Counted from the first letter of the stretch, positions 27,452 to 36,003 are shown. The stretch is DNA of 64,000 nt from Herbaspirillum seropedicae (GCF_001040945.1 NZ_CP011930.1:5203021-5267020), one strand, 5' to 3'. Program-made: numbers and translations. Notes: generated by a model from the letters alone, not told the origin.

Positions 27452-29224
27452 ATGCCTGATATCACCAACGACGACGTCGATGTCGTCATCGTCGGCCTCG
27501 GTTGGGCCGGCTCCCTCATGGCCATCGAACTGGCCCAGGCCGGCCTGAAGGTGCGCGCCCTGGAGCGCGGCCCGGACCGTCCGCCCGAAGACTTCGCCTA
27601 TCCCAAGCCGGCCGACCAGTACGGTTACGCGACCCGCAACAAGGTCTTCGCCACGCCGCGCGACGCCGCCCTGACGGTGCGCTACAACACGGCGCAACAG
27701 GCGCTGCCCACCCGCAAATGGGGCGCCTTTGCGCCCGGCACCGGCGTGGGCGGCTCGGGCCTGCACTGGACTGCCGTGCTCATCCGCGCTACGCCCACCG
27801 ACCTCAAGCTCAAGACCTACGCGGATCAAGCCTACAAGCACAGCAATCTCGATCCGGAGATGCGCATCAAGGATTTCCCGTTCACCTGGAACGAGATCGA
27901 GCCGCACTACGATTTCTTCGACAAGGTCTGCGGTCTGTCGGGCACCACCGGCAACCTGCGCGGCCAGATCCAGCCGGGCGGCGATCCCTTCGAAGGTCCG
28001 CGCTCGAACCCCTATCCGCTGCCGGCGCTGCACGATACCTACAACAACACCTTGTTCGCTGACGTGGCGCGCAAGCTGGGCTACCATCCCTTCCCCAATC
28101 CCTCGGCCAATGTCTCGCAGGCCTGGACCAATCCGTATGGCGCGCAGATCGCGCCTTGCAACTACTGCGGTTTCTGCAGCAAGTATCCTTGCCTGAACTA
28201 CTCCAAGGCCTCGCCGCAGACCACCATCCTGGATGTGGTCAAGCGCCTGCCCAACTTCGACTACAAGGTCAACGCCAATGTCATCCGTGTGGACCTGCAC
28301 GCCGACAAGAAGACCGCGCGCGGCGTGACCTATGTCGATGAGAACATGAAGGAGGTGTTCCAGCCGGCCAAGATCGTGATCCTCTCCAGCTTCCAGTTCG
28401 CCAATGTGCGGCTGATGCTGCTCTCGGGGATCGGCAAGCCCTATGACCCGATCACCGAGACCGGCGTCATCGGCCGCAACTACGCCTTCCTCTCCAATGG
28501 CGGGGCGACGCTGTTCTTCAAGGACAAGCACTTCAATTCCTTCGCCACCGCAGGGGCCACGGGCGAAATGTTCAACGATATCTCGCCGGGCAACTTCGAC
28601 GATGGCGTCAAGCTGGGCTTCATCGGCGGCGCCAAGATCCACAGCTCGCAGGCGTCGGGCGCACCGATCGGCACCGCGCTGCCGCCGGGCACGCCGAGCT
28701 GGGGCCGGGGCTGGAAGGAAGGCATGATCGACTGGTACGACCATTCCATGAAGATCAGCATCACCACCACTTGCATGTCCTATCGCGGGCACTTCCTGGA
28801 CCTGGACCCGAACTACAAGGACCCCTGGGGCCAGCCGCTGTTGCGCATGACCTTCGACTGGCGTCAGAACGAGCTGAAGCTGCAGCGCTACCTGCGCGAC
28901 ATCGTGCTGAAGATTTCCAAGGAGCTTAATCCCGACCACATGTCGGAAAGCTTCCTGGCCCTGGATTCGCACTGGGACATCACCAAGTACGTCTCCACCC
29001 ACAACGTCGGTGGCGCGATCATGGGCGATTCGCCGCGTGACTCGGCGTTGAACAAGTACCTGCAATCCTGGGATGTGCACAACGTCTTCGTCCCTGGTGG
29101 CAATGCCTTCCCGCAGAACTTCCAGGCCAACCCGACGGCCACCATCGGCGCCATCACGCTCATGGCTGCGCACGCCATCAAGACGCAGTATCTGAAGAAC
29201 CCCGGCCCGCTGGTCCAGGCATAA
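27452..29224 (+). CDS. GMC-family FAD dehydrogenase, large subunit of gluconate-type dehydrogenase
   Basis: Catalytic flavoprotein of 590 residues oxidising a sugar or sugar acid in the periplasm and passing electrons to the cytochrome subunit. The N-terminal FAD-binding loop is VIVGLGWAGSLMAIELAQAG, and the C-terminal GMC catalytic block is STHNVGGAIMG then NVFVPGGNAFPQNFQANPT. A Cys cluster CNYCGFCSKYPC near 233-244 fits the iron-sulfur site described for FAD-dependent glucose dehydrogenases. It has no signal of its own and would travel with the Tat subunit. Family members act on gluconate, 2-ketogluconate, glucose, sorbitol or fructose; the substrate here cannot be settled from sequence. 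Confidence 0.92.
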   Translation: MPDITNDDVDVVIVGLGWAGSLMAIELAQAGLKVRALERGPDRPPEDFAYPKPADQYGYATRNKVFATPRDAALTVRYNTAQQALPTRKWGAFAPGTGVGGSGLHWTAVLIRATPTDLKLKTYADQAYKHSNLDPEMRIKDFPFTWNEIEPHYDFFDKVCGLSGTTGNLRGQIQPGGDPFEGPRSNPYPLPALHDTYNNTLFADVARKLGYHPFPNPSANVSQAWTNPYGAQIAPCNYCGFCSKYPCLNYSKASPQTTILDVVKRLPNFDYKVNANVIRVDLHADKKTARGVTYVDENMKEVFQPAKIVILSSFQFANVRLMLLSGIGKPYDPITETGVIGRNYAFLSNGGATLFFKDKHFNSFATAGATGEMFNDISPGNFDDGVKLGFIGGAKIHSSQASGAPIGTALPPGTPSWGRGWKEGMIDWYDHSMKISITTTCMSYRGHFLDLDPNYKDPWGQPLLRMTFDWRQNELKLQRYLRDIVLKISKELNPDHMSESFLALDSHWDITKYVSTHNVGGAIMGDSPRDSALNKYLQSWDVHNVFVPGGNAFPQNFQANPTATIGAITLMAAHAIKTQYLKNPGPLVQA

Positions 29225-29235
29225 GGGGAGAGGAC

Positions 29236-30507
29236 ATGAAAAAACTGACTTCATTGTTTGCCGCCCTGGCCTGGTCGCTGGGTGCTCTGGGTACGTTGAC
29301 CACAGCGCAGGCGGCCGACCAGGACCTGGTGGCGCGCGGCCAATACCTGGCGCGCGCGGGCGACTGCATGGCCTGCCACAGCGCTGCCGGCAAGCCGGCC
29401 TATTCAGGCGGGCTGGCCATCGACAGCGGCCACGGCATCATCTATTCCACCAACATCACGCCGGACAAGGAACACGGTATCGGCAACTACAGCGAGGCGC
29501 AGTTCTCCGCTGCCGTACGCCATGGCGTGCGCGCCGATGGTACGCAACTCTATCCGGCCATGCCCTACCCCAGCTATGCCAAGGTCAGTGACGAGGACAT
29601 CCACGCCCTCTACACCTACTTCATGCAAGGGGTCCAACCGGTGGCCAGCACGCCGCCGGCCAGCAGCATGAGCTTCCCCTTCAATATCCGCTGGGGGATG
29701 AAGCTGTGGAATGTCTTCTTCGCCAATGACAAACCCTTCAGGGAGCAGGATGGCTGGAGCGCCGAGATCAAGCGCGGCGCCTATCTGGTCGAGGGCCTGG
29801 GCCATTGCGGCAGCTGTCACACGCCGCGCGGCGTTGCGATGAACGAGAAGGCCAGCGACAGCAGCCAGGCGCAGTTCCTCTCGGGCGGCGACCTCAACGG
29901 CTGGGCCGTGCCTTCGCTGCGCGGCATGCCGCACTGGAGCGCGCAGGACATCGTCGACTACCTGCAGACCGGTCGCAACAAGACCGCATCGGTGGCCGGC
30001 GAGATGAGCCTGGTGGTGGAGCACAGCACCTCGCATCTGAAACGGGAAGATCTGCAGGCCATGGCGGCCTACCTGAAGACACTCTCGCCGGTGGCTTCCA
30101 GCGGCAGTGGCCGTGTCATCCCCCAGGGTGTCGACGCGACGGTCAGCAAGCTCACCGCAGCCAAGGACCTGACGCTGGGCGAGCGGCTCTACCTCGACAA
30201 TTGCGCGGCCTGCCACTTCGTCACTGGGCGGGGTGCGCCGGGCATCTTCCCGGTGCTCGATGGCGCCACCGTGGTCAATGCCGAGAATCCCAGCGCCTTG
30301 CTGCATGTGATCCTGGCAGGCGCGCGCACGCCGTCCACCGAGAAGGCGCCGTCGATCCTGGTCATGCCGGGCTTCGCCCATCGCCTCTCCGACGAGGAAG
30401 CAGCCGCGCTGGCCACCTTCGTGCGCCAGGGCTGGGGCAACCATGCCGGCAAGGTGTCCGAGCGCGAAGTGGGCAAGCTGCGGGCAGGCATGGACAAGCA
30501 GCACTGA
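29236..30507 (+). CDS. triheme cytochrome c subunit of the gluconate-type dehydrogenase
   Basis: Membrane-attached periplasmic cytochrome of 423 residues that carries electrons from the flavoprotein to ubiquinone. A signal peptide (KKLTSLFAALAWSLGALGTL, cleavage near AQA-AD) precedes three CXXCH heme sites: CMACH near residue 39, CGSCH near 193 and CAACH near 325, with downstream Met ligands plausible (for example ILVMPGFAHRL). The gene begins 11 bases after the flavoprotein stop with its own ribosome-binding site (ggggagagg) and is the last in the operon, ending before the strong hairpin at 30541-30572. Confidence 0.94.
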   Translation: MKKLTSLFAALAWSLGALGTLTTAQAADQDLVARGQYLARAGDCMACHSAAGKPAYSGGLAIDSGHGIIYSTNITPDKEHGIGNYSEAQFSAAVRHGVRADGTQLYPAMPYPSYAKVSDEDIHALYTYFMQGVQPVASTPPASSMSFPFNIRWGMKLWNVFFANDKPFREQDGWSAEIKRGAYLVEGLGHCGSCHTPRGVAMNEKASDSSQAQFLSGGDLNGWAVPSLRGMPHWSAQDIVDYLQTGRNKTASVAGEMSLVVEHSTSHLKREDLQAMAAYLKTLSPVASSGSGRVIPQGVDATVSKLTAAKDLTLGERLYLDNCAACHFVTGRGAPGIFPVLDGATVVNAENPSALLHVILAGARTPSTEKAPSILVMPGFAHRLSDEEAAALATFVRQGWGNHAGKVSEREVGKLRAGMDKQH

Positions 30508-30540
30508 CGACGATCCGCCTGAGGGCAGCAGGCAACAAGG

Positions 30541-30575
30541 AAAGGACCGGCATGGAAACATGCCGGTCCTTTTTA
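30541..30575 (+). terminator. rho-independent terminator of the dehydrogenase operon
   Basis: Perfect 14-bp arms aaaggaccggcatg (30541-30554) and catgccggtccttt (30559-30572) close a GAAA tetraloop, and the stem runs into a short T tract. It lies 33 bases after the cytochrome stop codon. Confidence 0.92.
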
Positions 30576-30656
30576 CGTGACTGACATGCAAGGATAGTTG
30601 ACCCGGCAGCACGATGGCCGCACTATCGCAGCTGATACCGACTTCCTCCCAGCCCC

Positions 30657-31088
30657 ATGACCCACCACTACGGCGCCACCTATCGCGGCAAGCAGATCAG
30701 CGTAGAGAGCATCGAGCAGCGCAACGGCGATGTCCTCTGCAAGGTCAGCATCGATGATGAGCCTGCGCCGCACCTGCGCGGCAATCCCTTCTCGTCGCTG
30801 GCGGCGGCGCAGGTGACGGCGGTGGGCTACGCCCGCGCCGTCATCGATACCCTGCTCGACAATGACGTGGCCGAGCATCACGGCTACTTCATCCGGGTCA
30901 GCAGCACGGAACAGATCGACGGCACCTGGGTCGGCAATTACCAGCTGCATCGCAATGACAATCCAGTGGCCTTCCGGCGCGTGGTGTGCGAGGATTTTCG
31001 CGGCAATACCTCGGTGGAGGCGGAACAGTATGCGATGGCGACGGCCTTCGTGGCGGTCGATGCCGACATTGCCGCCGGCAAGCTCTGA
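30657..31088 (+). CDS. hypothetical protein, 143 residues
   Basis: I do not recognise the family. The product is hydrophilic and acidic with no signal peptide or membrane segment, so it should be cytosolic. It starts MTHHYGATYRGKQISVESIE and looks like two small alpha+beta halves. A beta-rich part (GKQISVES, GDVLCKVSIDD) is followed by a helix (LAAAQVTAVGYARAVIDTLL), then HGYFIRVSSTEQID, and a final helix rich in Ala. Codon use is like its neighbours, so it is probably a real gene. It stands alone between a terminator and a convergent ArsR regulator gene. Confidence 0.65.
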   Translation: MTHHYGATYRGKQISVESIEQRNGDVLCKVSIDDEPAPHLRGNPFSSLAAAQVTAVGYARAVIDTLLDNDVAEHHGYFIRVSSTEQIDGTWVGNYQLHRNDNPVAFRRVVCEDFRGNTSVEAEQYAMATAFVAVDADIAAGKL

Positions 31089-31111
31089 ACCTCAGCCTTG
31101 CTCAGTGTTTC

Positions 31112-31444
31112 TCAGGCGGCCTTCTTGCGACGGCTGGGCAGCTTGTCCTGCTGGGCCAGGATGGCCGACAGCAGGCCGGGGAAGCGCTGTTCGATATCGG
31201 CGCTGCGCAAGGTGTTGATGTGGGCGGTGCCGTTGCTCTCGGTACGCACCAGCCCGGCTTCGCGCAAGACCTTGAAGTGATGCGAGACGGTGGACTTGGG
31301 GCGTCCGCCATCGAGTTCGCCACAGGTCGCACATTCCACGCGCGCCAGATGGCGCACGATCTCCAGGCGGATCGAATCGCTCAAGGCATAGAGCACGCGC
31401 TCGAGCACGAACTCATCAGTGGCGGGGTGTTTATAGGGACGCAT
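31112..31444 (-). CDS. ArsR-family transcriptional repressor
   Basis: Winged-helix repressor of 110 residues. The order is a helix ERVLYALSDSIRLEIVRHLA, a Cys pair ECATCGEL, the recognition helix KSTVSHHFKVLREAGLVRTE, and the wing NGTAHINTLRSADIE. The Cys pair ahead of the recognition helix may sense thiol-reactive compounds or metal. The gene is divergent from an old yellow enzyme gene with a perfect 18-bp palindrome between them, so it very probably represses that enzyme and itself. ATG 31444 begins the domain; a longer frame would read back through the palindrome. Confidence 0.9.
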   Translation of the reverse strand: MRPYKHPATDEFVLERVLYALSDSIRLEIVRHLARVECATCGELDGGRPKSTVSHHFKVLREAGLVRTESNGTAHINTLRSADIEQRFPGLLSAILAQQDKLPSRRKKAA

Positions 31445-31483
31445 CTGCAGGATGATACACCCTGGGTTATACTCCCTTCCATT

Positions 31484-31501
31484 GTTCGAATATATTCGAA
31501 C
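31484..31501. promoter_or_regulatory. probable ArsR operator, perfect 18-bp palindrome
   Basis: gttcgaatatattcgaac is a perfect palindrome located 40 bases upstream of the ArsR start and 69 bases upstream of the OYE start. Its place between divergent regulator and enzyme genes, and its length, fit an ArsR-dimer binding site overlapping both promoters. Confidence 0.75.
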
Positions 31502-31569
31502 CAACGAAGCAGCCGTTGGCCATGAACCGGCGCGCTGCATGCCTTTTCACTCTGACAAGAAAACTGATC

Positions 31570-32658
31570 ATGTCCGCACTGTTCCAACCCTTCAAGCTCA
31601 AGGACGTGAGCTTGCGCAACCGTATCGCCGTCCCGCCGATGTGCCAGTACATGGCCGTGGAGGGCAAGGTCAACGACTGGCACCTGTCGCATTACGCCAG
31701 CATCGCCCGTGGCGGCGCTGGCCTGGTCATCGTCGAGGCCACCGCAGTCTCGCCGGAAGGCCGCATCACGCCGGGCTGCACCGGCATCTGGTCTGATGCA
31801 CTGGGGCAGGCCTTCGTGCCGGTGGTGCAGGCCATCAAGGCCGCCGGCGCCGTGCCTGGCATCCAGATCGGCCACGCCGGCCGCAAGGCCAGCGCCAATC
31901 GTCCCTGGGAAGGCGACGACCACATCGCCGCCGATGACGCGCGCGGCTGGGACACCCTCTCGCCCTCGGCCATCGCCTATGGCCGTGGCCTGCCCAAGGT
32001 CCCCAAGGCCATGAGCCTGGACGACATCGCCCGGGTTCGCCAGGACTTCGTGAATGCGGCCGTGCGTGCGCGTGAGGCCGGCTTCGAATGGCTGGAACTG
32101 CATTTCGCCCATGGCTACCTGGGGCAGAGCTTCTTCTCGGCGCATGCCAACCAGCGTGACGACCTCTACGGCGGCAGCGTGGAAAACCGCGCCCGCTTCC
32201 TGCTCGAAACCCTGCGCGCGGTGCGCGAGGTGTGGCCGGAACACCTGGCCCTGACGGTGCGTTTCGGCGTGCTCGAATACGATGGCCGCGATGAAGAAAC
32301 GCTGATGGAATCCATCGGCGTGGTGCGCCAGTTCAAGGACAGTGGCATGGACATGATCAGCGTGACCATCGGCTTCACCATCCCCGAGGTGCAGATCCCC
32401 TGGGGCCCGGCCTTCCTCGGTCCGATCGCCAAGCGGGTGCGCGAAGAAGCCGCCGTGCCGGTGTCCTCGGCCTGGGGCTTCGGCACGCCGGCGCTGGCTG
32501 AGCAGGCGGTCAAGGATGGCCAGCTCGACCTGGTGATGGTGGGCCGTTCGCACTTGGTCAATCCGCACTGGACCTACCAGGCAGCCAAGGAGCTGGGCGT
32601 GGAGCGTCCGTCGTGGACGCTGCCGGCGCCGTATGCGCACTGGCTGGAACGTTATTGA
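31570..32658 (+). CDS. old yellow enzyme family NADPH:flavin oxidoreductase (YqjM/NamA-like)
   Basis: FMN-dependent ene-reductase, (beta/alpha)8 barrel, 362 residues. It has the N-terminal strand FQPFKLKDVSLRNRIAVPPM, the YqjM-class flavin/substrate motif QIGHAGRKAS, the barrel segment HFAHGYLGQSFFSAHANQR with DLYGGSVENRARF, and the C-terminal phosphate-binding region DLVMVGRSHLVNPHWTYQAA. These enzymes reduce activated C=C bonds of electrophiles. Placement opposite an ArsR gene with Cys residues suggests induction by such compounds; this is an inference. ATG at 31570 gives the family N-terminus. Confidence 0.92.
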   Translation: MSALFQPFKLKDVSLRNRIAVPPMCQYMAVEGKVNDWHLSHYASIARGGAGLVIVEATAVSPEGRITPGCTGIWSDALGQAFVPVVQAIKAAGAVPGIQIGHAGRKASANRPWEGDDHIAADDARGWDTLSPSAIAYGRGLPKVPKAMSLDDIARVRQDFVNAAVRAREAGFEWLELHFAHGYLGQSFFSAHANQRDDLYGGSVENRARFLLETLRAVREVWPEHLALTVRFGVLEYDGRDEETLMESIGVVRQFKDSGMDMISVTIGFTIPEVQIPWGPAFLGPIAKRVREEAAVPVSSAWGFGTPALAEQAVKDGQLDLVMVGRSHLVNPHWTYQAAKELGVERPSWTLPAPYAHWLERY

Positions 32659-32795
32659 AGCAGCATTGAAACAGCATTGAAGGCGGGGAGGGCCGCTCAG
32701 GAATTCCCTGAGCGGGCCGCCCGCTTTCTAGGGAAAATCACTAAAGCCAACGCCGGGGAGATTTCCTAAGATGGAATCATCTTGAGGAGATCACC

Positions 32796-32948
32796 ATGTT
32801 CACCACCTTCCTGTTGACCGTCGTTGTCTCTGTCCTGATGACTGTCGTGCTTTCTTCGCTGGGGATCTATCTGTTCGCTGAAGCGAAATGGCGTCATCAC
32901 CCGCTGGCCTGCGATACCCGCCTGCCTGGACAGCGCCTGCCGATCTGA
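32796..32948 (+). CDS. small single-pass membrane protein, 50 residues
   Basis: Starts MFTTFLLTVVVSVLMTVVLS; the hydrophobic segment of about 25 residues is followed by a charged tail (EAKWRHHPLACD). A good ribosome-binding site (gaggag, eight bases before the ATG) precedes it and a hairpin with T-run follows at 32981-33013, which together support a real expressed mini-gene. Function is unknown. Confidence 0.6.
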   Translation: MFTTFLLTVVVSVLMTVVLSSLGIYLFAEAKWRHHPLACDTRLPGQRLPI

Positions 32949-32980
32949 TGTCTCCCTGAATCCTGGTGGATTTGGTGTTG

Positions 32981-33013
32981 GCCCCACGGTCTTTGACCGC
33001 GGGGCTTTTTTTT
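32981..33013 (+). terminator. rho-independent terminator
   Basis: Arms gccccacggtc (32981-32991) and gaccgcggggc (32995-33005) pair with one mismatch around a 3-base loop, followed by eight T's. It ends the transcript of the 50-residue membrane protein. Confidence 0.85.
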
Positions 33014-33029
33014 ATGCGGCCAGGTGTGA

Positions 33030-33125
33030 TCAGTAGAACAGCAAGGACACCAGCGGCACGCTGGCCAGCAACAGACAGCCCAGGAAGGCGGCAAGGAAGA
33101 GCAGTTTTTTCTTACGGGTGGCCAT
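33030..33125 (-). CDS. possible tiny membrane protein, 31 residues
   Basis: Reads MATRKKKLLFLAAFLGCLLL then ASVPLVSLLFY, a basic start followed by one hydrophobic helix, consistent with a single-pass mini-protein. The ribosome-binding site (around caggttc) is weak, so existence is uncertain. It lies in the gap between a terminator and the GST gene. Confidence 0.35.
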   Translation of the reverse strand: MATRKKKLLFLAAFLGCLLLASVPLVSLLFY

Positions 33126-33191
33126 GATGAACCTGCAGGACGGGAATGGGCGCGGCATGCGCAAGGCGGCAGTGTACCGCGCCCAGGGCGA

Positions 33192-33815
33192 TCAGGCCAT
33201 GCCGTTGCGTCCGTAGCGGCGGAAGCCATCGCGCTCGGTCAGGCGATCATAGTAGGCGGCGACGGCCGGCAGGGGCGGATGCTCAAAGGGCGTGCCGAAC
33301 CAGCGGTTCACCGACAGGCCCACGGAAATATCGGCCAGCGTGAACTCGGCCCCGGCCACATACCCACCACTGTGCTGCAACTGCTGCTCCAGCACTTCCA
33401 TGAAACGGGTCCAGTCGGCGATGGAGGCCGCCACCTGCTGGGCATTGCCATGCGCGGGCGACTTGCGCACCAGGGTCAGGTAGGCATAGCTCCAGGCACG
33501 GTTGAGGTCGCTGGCCTGCCAGTCTATCCACTGGTCCACCCGGGCGCGCGCCTGCGCCTGCAGCGGATAGAGCGCCGCGCCGCCGTGGCGGTTGGCCAGG
33601 TAGCGGATGATCGCGTTCGATTCCCACAGCACGAAGCCGTCCTCCTCGATCACCGGCACCATGGCATTGGGATTCATGGCCAGGAAGGCGGGCTCGCTGG
33701 TGGGCCTAAAGCCCGCGCCCCAATCTTCGCGTTCGAAGGCAATGCCCAGCTCGGCGCAGGCCCACAGCACCTTGCGTACGTTGATGGAACTGTCCCGGCC
33801 ATAGATCTTCAGCAT
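33192..33815 (-). CDS. glutathione S-transferase family protein
   Basis: Cytosolic GST of 207 residues. The thioredoxin-like N-terminal domain (1-80) starts [20 protein letters not shown], with Ser/Asn candidates for glutathione activation near 9-12, the cis-Pro in [11 protein letters not shown] and the glutathione gamma-glutamyl contact [10 protein letters not shown]. The all-alpha C-terminal domain (about 90-200) has the N-capping-box-like segment [17 protein letters not shown]. The substrate is unknown. It is divergent from an EamA exporter gene, sharing a promoter region with three ACTGTAC motifs. Confidence 0.9.
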   Translation of the reverse strand: MLKIYGRDSSINVRKVLWACAELGIAFEREDWGAGFRPTSEPAFLAMNPNAMVPVIEEDGFVLWESNAIIRYLANRHGGAALYPLQAQARARVDQWIDWQASDLNRAWSYAYLTLVRKSPAHGNAQQVAASIADWTRFMEVLEQQLQHSGGYVAGAEFTLADISVGLSVNRWFGTPFEHPPLPAVAAYYDRLTERDGFRRYGRNGMA

Positions 33816-34035
33816 GCGCGTTCTCCTGATGTCCTGATGAAATGACTGTACAGGCTAGCAGCAGCTCACTGTCTGCGCCATGTACAGTTGGCCCGTCAGC
33901 AAGCGTATGACTGTTGCGTCCGGCAACTGGCCCGGTCCAGTAACAGCAACTGTACCGGGACGGCCTGCCCAAGTGGGTTTAGACTCATGGTCCGACTGGT
34001 TCTGCCTGGCTGCGCCTGGGGCGCGCCCTGCCCTC
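33816..34035. promoter_or_regulatory. divergent promoter region with three ACTGTAC motifs
   Basis: The seven-base motif actgtac occurs at 33845-33851 and 33949-33955 on the plus strand and at 33882-33888 on the minus strand. A repeated odd-length motif between divergent genes is what a regulator-binding array looks like. No regulator gene is adjacent, so the factor is unknown. Confidence 0.4.
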
Positions 34036-34932
34036 ATGTCCTCATCCAATCTCTGCAAGCTGCTCCTGCTGGCCGCCATCTGGGGCACCAGCTTCATGCT
34101 CATGCGCATTGCCGCGCCGGTCTTCGGTCCCATGCTGACCACCTTTGGCCGGGCCTCCCTGGCCACGCTGGCGCTGCTGGCCTTTGCGCGCGTGCGCGGC
34201 GTGCCCATGCAATGGCGCAGCAACTGGCTGCCCTACCTGGTGATCGGCATCTTCAACACGGCCCTGCCCTTTGCGCTGTTTGCCTGGTCGGCGCTGCACA
34301 TCCCCTCGGCCTACATGGCCACGATGAATTCGCTGGCGCCGGTGTTTACGGCCATGTTCGGTTTCCTGCTGATGGGCGAACGGCTGAGCCTGGTGCGCTG
34401 CGCCGCCTTCGTGCTGGGCCTGGTGGGAGTGGCGGTGCTGGTGGGCATCGGCCCTGCCCCGGCCGATGCGATGGTGATTGCCGGCGTGCTGGCGGCCATG
34501 GGCGCAGCGGTCAGCTATGGCTTTGCGGCCACCTTCACGCGCCTGCGCGCCGGCGGCATCTCTCCCATTGCGCTGGCCACCGGCAGTCAGTTCGCCGCCG
34601 CCCTGTGCCTGCTGCCCCTGGCCGCGCCATCGATGCCGCATGCGCTGCAGGCCGGTACGCTGCCGGCGCTGTTGGCGGTGCTGGTGCTGGGAGTGGTCTG
34701 CACGGGTATCGCCTATGCGCTGTTCTTCCAGCTCATCGCTGCCGAAGGGGCCACCAAGGCCATCACGGTGACCTTCCTGGTGCCGATGACGGCCTCGCTG
34801 TGGGCCTGGCTGTTGCTGGATGAACCGGTGACGCTGGGGACCGTGACCGGCATCGCCATCGTGCTGGTAGCCACGGCCACGGCCTTGCGGGCCAAGCCGG
34901 CGGTGGCTGCGCGGACAAAGGCGACGGCCTAG
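34036..34932 (+). CDS. EamA/DMT-family exporter
   Basis: Inner-membrane protein of 298 residues with about ten hydrophobic helices in two EamA repeats (about 8-135 and 148-285). It begins KLLLLAAIWGTSFMLMRIAA, the usual RhaT/EamA first helix, and has FNTALPFALFAWSALHIPSA in repeat one and FLVPMTASLWAWLLLDEPVT near the end. Family members export amino acids or other metabolites, and substrates cannot be predicted from sequence. ATG 34036 is chosen because it starts at the first helix. Confidence 0.88.
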   Translation: MSSSNLCKLLLLAAIWGTSFMLMRIAAPVFGPMLTTFGRASLATLALLAFARVRGVPMQWRSNWLPYLVIGIFNTALPFALFAWSALHIPSAYMATMNSLAPVFTAMFGFLLMGERLSLVRCAAFVLGLVGVAVLVGIGPAPADAMVIAGVLAAMGAAVSYGFAATFTRLRAGGISPIALATGSQFAAALCLLPLAAPSMPHALQAGTLPALLAVLVLGVVCTGIAYALFFQLIAAEGATKAITVTFLVPMTASLWAWLLLDEPVTLGTVTGIAIVLVATATALRAKPAVAARTKATA

Positions 34933-34957
34933 CTCGGCAACGGCGGTGGATAAGACA

Positions 34958-34981
34958 AGAAGAGAAGAAGAGAAGAAGAGA
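34958..34981. repeat. short tandem repeat, 3 copies of an 8-mer
   Basis: Three perfect copies of agaagaga lie 25 bases after the EamA stop codon and directly before the hairpin at 34986-35022. It is outside any reading frame, so copy number changes would not shift a gene. Confidence 0.7.
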
Positions 34982-34985
34982 ATGA

Positions 34986-35022
34986 GACAAAGGCGCTGCA
35001 GAAGCTGTGCAGCGCCTTTGTC
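34986..35022. terminator. bidirectional hairpin terminator between convergent genes
   Basis: Perfect 15-bp arms gacaaaggcgctgca (34986-35000) and tgcagcgcctttgtc (35008-35022) with a 7-base loop, placed between the EamA gene and the ornithine cyclodeaminase gene, which converge. T-runs are short on both strands. Confidence 0.75.
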
Positions 35023-35043
35023 ATCAGGGCATGCGGCCGACGC

Positions 35044-35964
35044 TTACCAGCCGTATCGCGCACACGCCTTGCGATAGGCCAGGCCCGCCAGCGCCACATC
35101 TTCCAGGCCGATGCCGATGCCCTTGTAGATGACGATGTCGTCGGGACGGCGCTGGTAGGGCATGCTGCCATCGACGGCCTGGGCCAGTTCCATCACCTGG
35201 GCCCAGTCGAACACTCCGGGCGCGCATTGGACCAGGTCGCCGGCCTCCTGCTGGGCCTGCGGCTTCCACTCCACGAACAGCGCGGCAGCGCGGCCGATGG
35301 CGGTATCGTCGAGCTCGCGCACATTGGCCTTGGACGCGCCCACGGCGGCCACGAAGGCGCCGGGGCGCAAGAGTTCGCCGTCGAACAGCGGCGTGGCCGA
35401 GCGCGTCACGGTGACCAGCACGTCGGCCTGGGCGGCGGCCTCGTCGATGCTGACCATGCGCGCCGGCACGCCCAGGGTGCGGGTGACTTCCTCGGCCAGC
35501 GCCTGTTGGCCGGAACGGCCGGCGATCAGCACTTCCTTGAAGGGCCGCACCTGCAGCAGCGCCGGGATGTGCGAACGCGCCTGCACGCCCGTGCCGATCA
35601 CGGCCAGGACGCCGGCGTCGGGGCGCGCCAGCGCATCGCAGGCCACAGCGGTGGCGGCGGCGGTGCGCAGGCCGGTCATGGCGTCGCCTTCCATGGTGCA
35701 CAGCGGTGCGCCGGTCTCGGTCGAGAAGAGCTGGATGACGAAGCGGAACTGTCCCTTGATGGTGGTATAGACCTTGGCGCCGGCAATGCCGGCTGCGGGG
35801 ATCACCGCGCCCATCATGGAGAGCATCACGCCATTGGAAGCGCTGGTGCGCACGCGCCCCTGGTGCGCGCCCTCGGCCGCGCCGGCGAAGGCCTCGCGCA
35901 TGGCGGCGATGGCGTCTTCGGTGGTCAGCAGTTCGCTGATCTGCTGGTTGCTCAGGAATTTCAT
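35044..35964 (-). CDS. ornithine cyclodeaminase / mu-crystallin family protein
   Basis: NAD(P)-dependent enzyme of 306 residues. It has an N-terminal substrate domain (FLSNQQISELLTTEDAIAAM; Lys in GAKVYTTIKGQ; GDAMTGLRTAAATAVACDAL) and a Rossmann domain with VIGTGVQARSHIPALLQV. The family includes ornithine cyclodeaminase, alanine dehydrogenase, ketimine reductase and related imine-reducing enzymes, so the precise reaction is open. ATG 35964 has a minus-strand AAGGA ribosome-binding site; a start five codons upstream is less likely. It begins 39 bases after the stop of the LysR gene on the same strand, so the regulator and enzyme probably form one unit. Confidence 0.87.
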   Translation of the reverse strand: MKFLSNQQISELLTTEDAIAAMREAFAGAAEGAHQGRVRTSASNGVMLSMMGAVIPAAGIAGAKVYTTIKGQFRFVIQLFSTETGAPLCTMEGDAMTGLRTAAATAVACDALARPDAGVLAVIGTGVQARSHIPALLQVRPFKEVLIAGRSGQQALAEEVTRTLGVPARMVSIDEAAAQADVLVTVTRSATPLFDGELLRPGAFVAAVGASKANVRELDDTAIGRAAALFVEWKPQAQQEAGDLVQCAPGVFDWAQVMELAQAVDGSMPYQRRPDDIVIYKGIGIGLEDVALAGLAYRKACARYGW

Positions 35965-36003
35965 TGCTACATCCTTCATGGGTTCACTGGGTACGAAAAC
36001 CGG

